The translations under genes and the position numbers were made by a program. DNA of 64,000 nt from Flavobacteriales bacterium UBA7878 (GTDB taxonomy: Bacteria; Bacteroidota; Bacteroidia; Flavobacteriales; Schleiferiaceae), in NCBI GenBank assembly GCA_002501205.1, contig DLRW01000043.1:1-64000 (forward strand), written 5' to 3'. The notes beneath the pieces were generated by a model, which saw nothing but the letters and a program-made list of their open reading frames with translations, ran no database searches and was not told where the DNA came from. Below are positions 52,184 through 61,054 of this stretch, piece by piece; positions within the stretch are counted from its first letter, which is position 1, and each line of letters starts with the position of its first letter.

Positions 52184-52594
52184 TCAGGAAAGGTAGCTGG
52201 CAATAAGCTCCTGTGCCTTTTCTTGCAAATCACTTCGTAAACGTCTAATCTGCTCTAAACGTTCGAGGCCACCATAGCCTGAAACTTCGGGGATGGCTAA
52301 GTGAATAAGATTACTTTGAGGGAAAAGAGATTGGATATGCTCTTCCTTTTCAATGGGGAAGAAAAAAATATGATCAAACTGAAAACTGTGGAATTCTTCG
52401 AGGGCATCGGAAGTGTGACCTGCAATTACGACCTGTTCTTCGGCCATGGCGCGTATCGCTTGTGGATCCACACCACTGGGTTCAAAACCGCAGCTGTATA
52501 TTCGGGATTTGTGGCCCAGTATCTTTTTTAAAATTCCCTCCAGCATTTGACTTCGAATGGCGTTTTCTTGCCCGACAATCAGTATTTGTGACAC
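52184..52594 (-). CDS. LMW-phosphotyrosine phosphatase/arsenate-reductase-fold protein without catalytic Cys
   Basis: A 136-residue protein from the GTG at 52594. The fold-defining start SQILIVGQENAIRSQMLEG aligns with the low-molecular-weight phosphatase P-loop VCxxNxxRS, but the catalytic Cys is Gly8 (N11 and R14 remain). The C-terminal general-acid region (usually DP) reads IPEVSG. It is therefore predicted to be inactive as phosphatase or arsenate reductase and may instead bind a phosphorylated ligand. The frame is open to 52693, which would overlap the divergent adenosyltransferase gene; GTG 52594 fits the fold. 83 bases separate it from that gene. Confidence 0.65.
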   Translation of the reverse strand: MSQILIVGQENAIRSQMLEGILKKILGHKSRIYSCGFEPSGVDPQAIRAMAEEQVVIAGHTSDALEEFHSFQFDHIFFFPIEKEEHIQSLFPQSNLIHLAIPEVSGYGGLERLEQIRRLRSDLQEKAQELIASYLS

Positions 52595-52677
52595 CTTGAA
52601 TTTCTTTGAACAATTTACCTTCCCCCTTGATATGCTAATATTGCTTCGTGAATTTATTAAAATAGACCCTATAGGGA

Positions 52678-53220
52678 ATGAAGATATATACAAAAACTGG
52701 CGATAAAGGGCAAACCTCCTTAGTATCAGGAGAAAGGGTTGCTAAAAATCATGCAAGGATTGAGGCTTATGGTACGGTCGATGAGCTGAACTCATGCATG
52801 GCGGTGATGAAGGACAGTGCAAAATTCCGTGATTTGACCACAGATATTGAAATAATTCAGAGCACCCTGTTTTCGATTGGCTCGCATTTATCGGCAACCG
52901 AAAAGAATAAATACCCTTTGCCGGAGATCAAAGAAGAGCTCATCAAGAAGATGGAAGAGGATATGGATACCATGAATTTGGAGCTGGAGCAATTGCGAAG
53001 TTTCATCATTCCGGGCGGTGATTTAAGTGCTTCCTATGCGCATGTAGCTCGCACTATTTGCCGCAGAGCCGAAAGACGGGTGATTGATTTAGAGCTTCAG
53101 GAAATAGCCATTCATCCTGTAATATTACCTTTCTTAAACCGATTGAGTGACTACCTTTTTACCCTGGCGCGCTATTTCACGCTTAAGCATAATGGGGTGG
53201 AAACCAAATGGAAACCTTAA
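52678..53220 (+). CDS. Cob(I)yrinic acid a,c-diamide adenosyltransferase (PduO type)
   Basis: A 180-residue ATP:cob(I)alamin adenosyltransferase, making adenosylcobalamin from cob(I)alamin and ATP. N-terminal KIYTKTGDKGQTSLVSG, the GTVDELNS segment and the TICRRAERRVIDL helix with conserved Arg residues define the PduO family. No vitamin B12 biosynthesis genes are near, so it likely serves salvage and an adenosylcobalamin-dependent enzyme elsewhere. An imperfect -7-like TAATATTG is in the divergent region. Confidence 0.93.
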   Translation: MKIYTKTGDKGQTSLVSGERVAKNHARIEAYGTVDELNSCMAVMKDSAKFRDLTTDIEIIQSTLFSIGSHLSATEKNKYPLPEIKEELIKKMEEDMDTMNLELEQLRSFIIPGGDLSASYAHVARTICRRAERRVIDLELQEIAIHPVILPFLNRLSDYLFTLARYFTLKHNGVETKWKP

Positions 53221-53251
53221 GGCTCTTAGGACAATCCTTGTGAAATTCCAC

Positions 53252-53281
53252 TTGCGTAGGTCCTTGAAAAAATTATTTTTG
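53252..53281 (+). promoter_or_regulatory. Promoter of the DUF2795 gene
   Basis: TTG at 53252-53254 and TATTTTTG (TAnnTTTG) at 53274-53281 are separated by exactly 19 bases, the best -33/-7 pair in the window. The start codon follows 35 bases later. Confidence 0.7.
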
Positions 53282-53316
53282 CAAAAATTTTGACTCTAAC
53301 ACTTTAGCGAACGCGT

Positions 53317-53541
53317 ATGTACTGGACCTTAGAACTTGCAAGCTATTTGAGCGATGCTCCCTGGCCTGCTACTAAAGATGAACTGATTGACTATTCAATC
53401 AGAACCGGTGCGCCATTGGAAGTGGTAGAAAACCTTCAGGCGATGGAAGAAGAGGAGGAAGAAGTATATGAATCCATCGAAGACATTTGGCCTGACTACC
53501 CCTCGGAAGAGGATTTCCTGTGGAATGAAGATGAATACTAA
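53317..53541 (+). CDS. DUF2795 small acidic protein
   Basis: A 74-residue cytoplasmic protein. The N-terminal half LASYLSDAPWPATKDELIDY-SIRTGAPLEVVENL is the DUF2795 helical fold; the C-terminal half is almost all Asp, Glu and Trp/Tyr. In Bacteroidota these are abundant, short, conserved proteins of unknown role. It has its own promoter and a strong terminator, so it forms a single-gene unit. Confidence 0.85.
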   Translation: MYWTLELASYLSDAPWPATKDELIDYSIRTGAPLEVVENLQAMEEEEEEVYESIEDIWPDYPSEEDFLWNEDEY

Positions 53542-53544
53542 AAC

Positions 53545-53572
53545 AAAAGCCTCCATTTTGGAGGCTTTTTTT
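53545..53572. terminator. Bidirectional terminator between the DUF2795 and hybrid kinase genes
   Basis: A perfect 10-bp stem (AAAAGCCTCC/GGAGGCTTTT) with a 5-base loop. The plus-strand stem leads into TTTTTTT; the A run on the other side gives a T tract for the minus strand. It lies between the stops of the two convergent genes. Confidence 0.85.
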
Positions 53573-55718
53573 ATGGATTGCTCTGCTCCATGGAGCGGGT
53601 AATTTCTTTTAAAAGTTCCTCACTCTTGAATGGTTTGGTGATATAGCCATTAAAACCATTGCGTTTCACGTAATTTTTTGTTTCGGGCATGGCATCCGCC
53701 GTAAGCGCTAGTATGGGCGTTTTGAAATTGCGATTGCTTTCATCATGTCGAATATTCTGAACCGCTTCAAATCCATTCATTTCGGGCATTTGAAGGTCCA
53801 TGAGAATCACATCATATTCTTTCTCCCGGCTTTTTTCCAAAGCAATTTTTCCATTGTCAGCCATCTCGATTTGGGCGTTCCAATTTTTACAAACTTGCAT
53901 AATCAGCATTTGGTTCACCTTATTGTCTTCGGCTACCAGTATTTCAATGCCATTTAGGCCATTGCTGAGATCCGCCTCCATTTCGGGATCCTTCCTGGCA
54001 CTTTCATGGCTTTCATGCAGAATCACATTAAAGTAAAAGCAGCTGCCTTCGCCAACCTTACTTTCTACCCAGATTTCTCCACCCTGCAACTCAACTAGTC
54101 TTTTCGAAATGGCTAGCCCCAATCCAGTGCCGCCAAAGTTCCGCGTGGTATCCGTATAGGCTTGGGTAAAGCTTTCGAAAATGCTACCCAGTTTTTCGGC
54201 CGAAATTCCAATGCCACTGTCTTGGACCTTAAAGAGGATATCCCATTCTTCCCCTGTATTCCTTTTTACTTGCACTGAAGTTTTGACTGCTCCCTCACGG
54301 GTAAATTTGAGGGCATTGCTGATCAGGTTTAAGAGGACCTGATTGAGTCGATAAGGGTCGCCCAAGAGCTGATCAGGAATTTGATCATCGATATTCAATT
54401 GCAGTTCCACCTTATTATGGCGGGCCTTTAATTGCCAGGTTTCCAGTAGTTTATTGAGGAGGTTTCGCAAATCGAAGGGGATCTGCTCCAGTTCAACCTT
54501 ATTGGCTTCAATCTTCGAATAATCGAGGATGTCATTTATGATCACCAAGAGGTTGTCTGCGGAGTATTCGATTAACTCCAGATTACGTAAAACCTTGGGG
54601 TCCAGATTTTTTTCCTGAAGTAGAATTTCAGTTAAGCCCACAATGGCATTCATTGGGGTGCGAATCTCATGACTCATATTGGACAGGAAATCCGACTTGG
54701 CAGCTAGCGCCTTTTCGGCCATTAATTTGGCTACAATCAATTCTTTTTCAAAGCCTTTTCTTTCGGTGATATCCATAAGAGTTCCTGTGATAACTTCGCT
54801 GGAACTCAGACGGCCTTTTTGCTTTTCAGCCCGAATCAGCATCCAGGCTTTTTCTCCGTTTACCGAAACCTCCATTCTGAACTCTTGGTTCTCTCGTATT
54901 AGCTGATTGAAAGCGATACTCAGTTTTTCCCGCCAGGGTTCATCCACCACTTTCAGCAGATCACTTAATTGCGGAGAGTTAATTCCCGGTTGATTAAGAA
55001 GGCGGAACATCTGAGAAGACCAATAAGAAGTCCCACCCGCCGATATCGGATGCTCAAAGGAGCCTAATTTGGTTAAGGCTTGCGCCTGATTAAGATTATA
55101 GCTGGCTTGTCGTAGCTTTTCTTCTGCTACATAGCGGGCATTAATGTCGGTAAGAGTCCCAGAGGCTCCCAGTAATCTGCCGTCAAGGTCCAAATCCAGC
55201 GTAACTATGGCTTCGGTCCATCGGATTTCACCCGATTTGGTGATATAACGCAAGTTGTAACGACTGGTTGTTTCGGTACCATTTACCAGTTCAGAAAGAT
55301 GGTACATGCTGGTTTCCTTATCATCAGGATATACCATGGTGGTAAAACTGGTTCCCAAACTTTCTTCAACTGAATAGCCGGTAATTCGCTCCCAGGCTGA
55401 ATTCAAAAATGTCCAGCAACCATTAATGTCGGTCTGAAAAATAACTTCCTGAACATTATTGACGATCCGCGATAGGCGTGCACTTAAGGCATCAGCTTCG
55501 GCCGCTTTGGTTTCGATGGTTTTACGCAGTTCCCGGTTGGCACGGAAAAGCTCCTGAGAGCTGAGTTCCAAAATGTTCTCTGCTTGTTTTATATCCTGAT
55601 CAAAATCCAGATAGGCCTGGTTTACCGCTGCTAAAAAACCAGCAGGTATTTCCTCACCATCTTTAAGATACTTCCGGATTTGTCTTCGTAATAATCTATG
55701 GAGATTAGTGTTTTTCAA
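53571..55718 (-). CDS. Soluble PAS hybrid sensor histidine kinase
   Basis: A 715-residue cytoplasmic kinase with no transmembrane helix. An N-terminal coiled region (about 1-80) precedes a PAS domain (about 85-200, VNNVQEVIFQTDINGCWTFL), a second PAS-like region, then the HisKA helix with H350 (SNMSHEIRTPMN), the ATPase domain (NLISNALKFT, DSGIGIS, GGTGLGLAIS) and a C-terminal receiver with D641 (ILMDLQMPEM) and K (ITKPFKSEE). There is no output domain, so the phosphate must pass elsewhere. Its gene overlaps the FIST-domain gene by 14 bases on the same strand. Confidence 0.92.
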   Translation of the reverse strand: MKNTNLHRLLRRQIRKYLKDGEEIPAGFLAAVNQAYLDFDQDIKQAENILELSSQELFRANRELRKTIETKAAEADALSARLSRIVNNVQEVIFQTDINGCWTFLNSAWERITGYSVEESLGTSFTTMVYPDDKETSMYHLSELVNGTETTSRYNLRYITKSGEIRWTEAIVTLDLDLDGRLLGASGTLTDINARYVAEEKLRQASYNLNQAQALTKLGSFEHPISAGGTSYWSSQMFRLLNQPGINSPQLSDLLKVVDEPWREKLSIAFNQLIRENQEFRMEVSVNGEKAWMLIRAEKQKGRLSSSEVITGTLMDITERKGFEKELIVAKLMAEKALAAKSDFLSNMSHEIRTPMNAIVGLTEILLQEKNLDPKVLRNLELIEYSADNLLVIINDILDYSKIEANKVELEQIPFDLRNLLNKLLETWQLKARHNKVELQLNIDDQIPDQLLGDPYRLNQVLLNLISNALKFTREGAVKTSVQVKRNTGEEWDILFKVQDSGIGISAEKLGSIFESFTQAYTDTTRNFGGTGLGLAISKRLVELQGGEIWVESKVGEGSCFYFNVILHESHESARKDPEMEADLSNGLNGIEILVAEDNKVNQMLIMQVCKNWNAQIEMADNGKIALEKSREKEYDVILMDLQMPEMNGFEAVQNIRHDESNRNFKTPILALTADAMPETKNYVKRNGFNGYITKPFKSEELLKEITRSMEQSNP

Positions 55719-56832
55719 TTTCAGAGAAGCTGGTTATGGTCATGGTTTGGTTATGCAGCTCGCAGTCTGCACCCTTTTTAAAAGGGGCAATTTCGCCATA
55801 GGAGTAGAAGCCACTTATGAGGCAATCGGGCCCTAAAAGCTCGGCTACCGCTTCAATTTCTTCCTCCACAATTTGGCGTAGCACTAATTTACGACCCACG
55901 CAGCTAATACAGATGGCAAATTCGGTGAATGGCAGTTTTGCTAGATCAGCGGCTTCTTCCGCTCCGTCAATTAAACGATTTACATTTGCTTTCATGAGTC
56001 TTATGGAAGAGCCTTCCGGGATATCGCCGGCGAAGGTCAGGCTTTGATCTTCTTCGCTTACACCCAGTATGGTGCGTACCAGAGGTTGTTTGTCTTCCGA
56101 ATAGCGCATGCTTAAAGGAAAGAGTAGGCCAGAGGCGGGTAAATTTCGGGCCTCATCACCCAGAAAGCTTTTATAGAGTTGCAGTGCGGGCTGATGATCC
56201 AGCTCGTAGAGCACATTATTTCGGCTCTTGGTTACCAGGCGTTCAATTCCAAAAGAATCCCAACCACCCATAGATCCGTAGTTTACCTCCAAGTCGCCAT
56301 AAAAACCCAGGGCAATTAGTAGCTGATCTTTTAAGTGGCCTTCATTATCAATTAAAAAGGTTTGCTCGAATAGAGGACCATCGCCAGCTAATCCGCCGGT
56401 AATGGAAACATTTCCTGGAATTCCTTCACGTAATCCATCTACTAATTGACTTCCATTAACATTGAGTCCGTCTGATAAAACAAAGAGGTGTTTCAAGTTT
56501 TTTGCTTCAAAAGCTTGGGCGAGGGTCTTCCCAGCTTCGAAGCTCTCCTTGCTATCCTGGATATCATATTCCTGATAGCGCACTTCACTGCGTTCGAATG
56601 CCAGCAGGTTGACCGATAAACTTTCATCATGTACAGTGGTGCCCGAAATTTCACCGGCGGTAGAACAGCCTGCCATTATGGCTTGTGGGAATTTACGGCG
56701 TATTTCTTGAACCCAATCGCTTTGTTGGAGAAGCGTTTTTCCTCCGAAAATCAAAATAAGCTGGGGCTGGAAATCAATTTGATTGAGGCCATCCATCGAA
56801 TTTTGAGGAAGGCTTAATTGATAGCTTTTCAT
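55705..56832 (-). CDS. FIST-domain sensory protein
   Basis: A 375-residue cytoplasmic protein with the FIST N domain (about 20-220, ILIFGGKTL, GCSTAGEISG) and the FIST C domain (about 225-370, including the CVGRKLVLRQ strand). FIST proteins are sensors; a heme-binding group (NosP) detects nitric oxide and acts on a partner histidine kinase. The adjacent kinase overlap by 14 bases matches that arrangement, but heme binding is not visible in the sequence. Divergent from secA across 141 bases. Confidence 0.88.
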   Translation of the reverse strand: MKSYQLSLPQNSMDGLNQIDFQPQLILIFGGKTLLQQSDWVQEIRRKFPQAIMAGCSTAGEISGTTVHDESLSVNLLAFERSEVRYQEYDIQDSKESFEAGKTLAQAFEAKNLKHLFVLSDGLNVNGSQLVDGLREGIPGNVSITGGLAGDGPLFEQTFLIDNEGHLKDQLLIALGFYGDLEVNYGSMGGWDSFGIERLVTKSRNNVLYELDHQPALQLYKSFLGDEARNLPASGLLFPLSMRYSEDKQPLVRTILGVSEEDQSLTFAGDIPEGSSIRLMKANVNRLIDGAEEAADLAKLPFTEFAICISCVGRKLVLRQIVEEEIEAVAELLGPDCLISGFYSYGEIAPFKKGADCELHNQTMTITSFSEIEKH

Positions 56833-56933
56833 GCAGGGGCTTTAAGGAAGTTAAAATACGAATATTCCTAAGTTTTGAATGAAAAAAGCCTTTTAGCGCC
56901 TAATTTCTATGAGGCTTACGCGACACCTTTTAA

Positions 56934-56941
56934 TACCTTTG
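56934..56941 (+). promoter_or_regulatory. -7 promoter element of secA
   Basis: TACCTTTG matches TAnnTTTG, 33 bases before the secA ATG. A -33 TTG is not clear. Confidence 0.45.
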
Positions 56942-56973
56942 CGATCCTTCGCTTAAGACAAAATTGAATTTAA

Positions 56974-59900
56974 ATGTTGGGAAACATTCTCGCCAAGATA
57001 TTCGGCACAAAGAGTGACCGGGATATGAAAGCCCTTCAACCTTTAGTAGACGAGGTTAATGCTGAGTTCGAAAAACTTAAAGGATTATCTGACGATGAAC
57101 TCCGTGCTCGCACTGCTGAGTTCCAGGCTAAGATTCAGGAAGCTATCCAAAATGAGGAGCAGGAAATTGCTGAATTACGCGAAAAGATTGATCAAGAAGA
57201 GGAGGTTGAGCAAAAGGAACAATACTACGAGCAGATTGATGCGCTCAACGAAAAAATAACCGAAAGCATTGAAAGTGCTCTGGATGGAATTAGAGCTCAA
57301 GCCTTTGCGGTAGTGAAGGAAACAGCCCGTCGCTGGAAAGAAAACGGTGAGTTGGCGGTAAGTGCCAATGAGCACGATCGCGAAATGGCAGCCATTCTGG
57401 ATGGGGTTCGCATAGAAGGAGATAAAGCCATTTGGAGTAGCCAGTGGAAAGCTGCTGGTGCCGATATTCATTGGGATATGATGCACTATGATGTGCAGCT
57501 TATTGGTGGATCGGTTTTACATAAAGGTTCGATTGCTGAGATGGCAACGGGTGAAGGTAAAACCCTGGTATCTACTTTGCCCGTATATTTAAATGCCCTT
57601 TCCAAGCGCGGCGTGCACGTGGTTACGGTAAACGATTACCTGGCTCGTCGTGACTCTGAATGGATGGGACCACTTTATCAATTCCACGGCTTAAGTGTAG
57701 ATTGTATCGACCGTCACCGCCCTAATTCTGAAGAGCGTCGCAAAGCCTATCAGGCAGATATTACTTACGGTACTAATAATGAGTTCGGTTTCGACTACCT
57801 GCGCGACAATATGGCGGGTAGCCCCGAGGATTTGGTACAAAGAGTCCACAATTATGCGATTGTGGATGAGGTGGACTCCGTATTAATTGATGAAGCGCGT
57901 ACGCCCTTAATTATTTCCGGACCAACCCCTCAAGGCGATCGCCAGGAATTTAACCAATTGAAGCCCCATGTGGTAAAATTGGTAAATGCACAAAAGGCTT
58001 TGGCTACCAGCGAATTGCGCGAAGCACGCAGCTTAATTGCATCCGGCAATAAAGAAGAGAAAGAAGAAGGAGCCAAAAAGCTTTTAAGGGTTCACCGCGG
58101 GATGCCCAAAAACAAGGCTCTGATAAAATTCTTGAGTGAAGAAGGAATTAAAACCCTCTTGCAGAAGACCGAGAACTTCTATATGCAGGAGCAGAATAAA
58201 AATATGCATATCGTAGATGATGAACTCTTCTTCACCATCGATGAAAAAAGCAATCAAATTGACCTTACCGATCGCGGTATTGAGCTGATTTCAGGCGATA
58301 CCGATAAGGATTTCTTTATCCTGGAAGATATTTCCACTCAGCTTTCCGCATTGGAATCAGAAGGCCTGCCAGCAGATGAGCAAGCCAAGCGTAAGGATGA
58401 AATCATGCGTGATTTCTCTATTAAGAGTGAGCGCATCCACACCATGAACCAATTGCTCAAGGCCTATACTCTGTTTGAGAAGGATAATGAGTATGTGGTG
58501 ATGGATAACAAGGTGAAAATCGTTGATGAGCAAACCGGTCGTATCATGGACGGGCGTCGCTATTCCGACGGATTGCACCAGGCGATCGAAGCCAAGGAAA
58601 ATGTGAAGATCGAAGCGGCCACGCAAACCTATGCGACCGTTACCTTACAGAATTATTTCCGGATGTATAATAAGCTGAGCGGGATGACCGGTACAGCCGA
58701 AACGGAAGCCGAAGAATTATGGGATATCTACAAATTGGAGGTAACCGTAATTCCTACCAATAGGCCAATTATTCGCGACGACCGTGAAGATTTGGTTTAC
58801 CGTACCCGTCGGGAGAAGTTCAATGCGATTATTGAAGAAATCTCCAAATTGGTAGAGGAAGGCCGCCCAGTATTGGTAGGTACCACCAATGTAGAAATCT
58901 CGGAAGTATTAAGCCGTGCCCTTAAAATCCGTAAGATTCCGCATAATGTTCTGAACGCCAAATTGCACCAGAAGGAATCGGAAATCGTAGCCGAAGCCGG
59001 TCAGCCCGGAAAGGTGACCATTGCAACTAACATGGCGGGTCGGGGTACCGATATTAAGCTTACGCCTGAAGCAAAAGCGGCCGGAGGTTTAGCGATTATC
59101 GGTTCGGAGCGCCACGATTCTCGTCGGGTTGACCGTCAGTTACGCGGACGTTCTGGTCGTCAAGGAGACCCCGGTAGTTCTCAGTTCTTCGTTTCCCTGG
59201 AAGATGAATTGATGCGTCTCTTTAATTCGGAGCGTGTGGCCAAGATTATGGACCGCATGGGACTCGAAGAGGGGGAGGTAATCCAGCACAGTATGGTTAC
59301 CCGCAGTATTGAAAGAGCCCAGAAGAAAGTTGAAGAGAATAACTTCGGTATCCGTAAGCGCTTATTGGAGTATGATGATGTAATGAACTCACAACGTGAG
59401 GTAATTTACCGCCGTCGTCGCCATGCCTTATACGGGGAGCGTATGCAGGTAGATATTGCCAATATGTTCTACGAAACAGTAGAGGCCGTGGTAAATGAAA
59501 CTCAGCCTGCAAAGGACTTCGAAAACTTTAAGCTGGAAATGCTCAGAGTGTTTAGCATGGACACTCCGGTAGATCAGGAAAGCTTTGAGAAAAATACTCC
59601 GGATGAATTGGTGAACTCTATTCATGAAGCGGTAATGAAGGCCTATACCACCAAGAATGAGCGCATTGCGCAAATGGCCTTACCGATTATCAATAATGTA
59701 TTTGAAAATCAAGGCCAGCAATACAAGAATATTGTGATTCCATTTACGGATGGGGCCAAACAAATGCAGATTGTTACCAATCTGGAGAAAGCAGTAAATA
59801 GCCAGGGTCGCCAGTTGATTCGCGATTTTGAAAAATCCATAACCCTGGGCTTGATTGATGATAAATGGAAGGAGCACTTACGCGATATGGACGATTTGCG

Positions 59901-60315
59901 TCAGAGCGTAGTTACCGCCCAGTATGAGCAGAAAGATCCATTATTGATCTATAAGTTCGAGGCCTTTGAACTTTTCCGTTCTATGGTGGATGAGATGAAC
60001 CGAGAAATTGCTTCATTCCTCTTTAAAGGTCAATTGCCTAATCAAGATGCGCAGCAGGTTCAGCAAGCACGTGCCCCACAACGCAGTGCTTATGATAATA
60101 TGCAAACTTCGCATCCCTCAGCAGATGGAAACAGGCCTTCTGCTGAACAGCCTAAAGCCGCTCCAAAGCGTCAGCCGGTAGTAGCGGAAAAGAAGTATGG
60201 ACGTAACGAACAGGTTACTATTCAGAACCTTAGTACGGGCGAAAAGCGCGATTTAAAGTATAAAGTAGCCGAAAATATGGTGGCCAGCGGCCAATGGATC
60301 GTAATAGATTCTTAG
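56974..60315 (+). CDS. secA: Preprotein translocase ATPase SecA
   Basis: A 1113-residue motor that pushes unfolded preproteins through SecYEG. N-terminal signature, Walker A MATGEGKTL, the DEAD-like IVDEVDSVLIDEARTP, nucleotide-binding domain 2 with AGRGTDIKL and QLRGRSGRQGDPG, and the helical scaffold are in order. It is longer than E. coli SecA (901) because of insertions, including an acidic coil at about 60-100 and an insertion around 330-460. The C-terminus has no CxCxSG SEC-C zinc motif and ends in a Bacteroidota-style KYGRNEQVTIQNLSTGEK tail. A terminator follows. Confidence 0.97.
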   Translation: MLGNILAKIFGTKSDRDMKALQPLVDEVNAEFEKLKGLSDDELRARTAEFQAKIQEAIQNEEQEIAELREKIDQEEEVEQKEQYYEQIDALNEKITESIESALDGIRAQAFAVVKETARRWKENGELAVSANEHDREMAAILDGVRIEGDKAIWSSQWKAAGADIHWDMMHYDVQLIGGSVLHKGSIAEMATGEGKTLVSTLPVYLNALSKRGVHVVTVNDYLARRDSEWMGPLYQFHGLSVDCIDRHRPNSEERRKAYQADITYGTNNEFGFDYLRDNMAGSPEDLVQRVHNYAIVDEVDSVLIDEARTPLIISGPTPQGDRQEFNQLKPHVVKLVNAQKALATSELREARSLIASGNKEEKEEGAKKLLRVHRGMPKNKALIKFLSEEGIKTLLQKTENFYMQEQNKNMHIVDDELFFTIDEKSNQIDLTDRGIELISGDTDKDFFILEDISTQLSALESEGLPADEQAKRKDEIMRDFSIKSERIHTMNQLLKAYTLFEKDNEYVVMDNKVKIVDEQTGRIMDGRRYSDGLHQAIEAKENVKIEAATQTYATVTLQNYFRMYNKLSGMTGTAETEAEELWDIYKLEVTVIPTNRPIIRDDREDLVYRTRREKFNAIIEEISKLVEEGRPVLVGTTNVEISEVLSRALKIRKIPHNVLNAKLHQKESEIVAEAGQPGKVTIATNMAGRGTDIKLTPEAKAAGGLAIIGSERHDSRRVDRQLRGRSGRQGDPGSSQFFVSLEDELMRLFNSERVAKIMDRMGLEEGEVIQHSMVTRSIERAQKKVEENNFGIRKRLLEYDDVMNSQREVIYRRRRHALYGERMQVDIANMFYETVEAVVNETQPAKDFENFKLEMLRVFSMDTPVDQESFEKNTPDELVNSIHEAVMKAYTTKNERIAQMALPIINNVFENQGQQYKNIVIPFTDGAKQMQIVTNLEKAVNSQGRQLIRDFEKSITLGLIDDKWKEHLRDMDDLRQSVVTAQYEQKDPLLIYKFEAFELFRSMVDEMNREIASFLFKGQLPNQDAQQVQQARAPQRSAYDNMQTSHPSADGNRPSAEQPKAAPKRQPVVAEKKYGRNEQVTIQNLSTGEKRDLKYKVAENMVASGQWIVIDS

Positions 60316-60340
60316 TCTAAGTTTCGGATAATGAGATGTT

Positions 60341-60376
60341 AAAGAGGTCTTCTGCAAAGAAGGCCTCTTTTTTTTC
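60341..60376 (+). terminator. Rho-independent terminator of secA
   Basis: A 12-bp stem (one G-U pair) with a 6-base loop (60353-60358) runs into a tract of nine Ts, 25 bases after the secA stop. Confidence 0.85.
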
Positions 60377-60460
60377 ACTAAATTGGACAACGCTTCATTT
60401 TACTCTGCGTCTATTATCAAAAGAACCCGATTTCCATTGAGCTCTAAACCCGACCATATC

Positions 60461-61054
60461 ATGCGGCTGGAGGACCTGGAGGCTTATCGACCCCCCAAGG
60501 AAATTCTGCTAAACAACTCCGAGCAAGAGTTGGTGATCGCCTGTGCGGCGGGGGAAAAGCTTGCGCAGAAAAGGGTTTACGAATTGTTCTCAGGCAAGAT
60601 GCTGAATATCTGCCGTCGCTATGCAAAAGATCAGGAGCATGCTCGCGATTTAATGCACGACGGATTTATCAAGGTTTTCTTGAATATCGGAAAGTTTAAA
60701 GGACAGGCTTCCCTGCAAACCTGGATTACCAGGATTATGATTAACAATAGCATTAGCGCTATTCGCAAGGAAGTTCGCAAAGGAATTAAGGTGAATTTGG
60801 AAGATGTACAAATTCCAGAACCCGATCCTCAGTTCTTTGAAATGGAAGAAAGCGAAGAAATGAGTGCAAGGGAGGTTTTTGAAAAGATCAACGAACTACC
60901 CTTGGGCTACCGCACCGTATTCAGCATGTATGTTTTAGATGGTTACAGCCATCGCGAAATAGCTGAGGAACTAGACATTAGTGAAGGAACCAGTAAAAGC
61001 CAACTAGCCAAAGCCAAGAGACTCTTGGTAAAAAAACTACGAGGTGAAGCATAA
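60461..61054 (+). CDS. RNA polymerase sigma factor, ECF/sigma-70 type
   Basis: A 197-residue ECF-type sigma factor. Region 2 (about 40-105; LMHDGFIKVFLNIGKF, ASLQTWITRIMINN) and region 4 (about 140-195; LPLGYRTVFSMYVLDGYSHREIAEELDISEGTSKSQLAKAKRLL) are present. ATG 60461 is preferred over an upstream TTG at 60383 because the N-terminus is otherwise unusual. The next gene starts immediately after the stop with a GTG, and is its probable anti-sigma partner. Promoter targets are unknown. Confidence 0.9.
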   Translation: MRLEDLEAYRPPKEILLNNSEQELVIACAAGEKLAQKRVYELFSGKMLNICRRYAKDQEHARDLMHDGFIKVFLNIGKFKGQASLQTWITRIMINNSISAIRKEVRKGIKVNLEDVQIPEPDPQFFEMEESEEMSAREVFEKINELPLGYRTVFSMYVLDGYSHREIAEELDISEGTSKSQLAKAKRLLVKKLRGEA

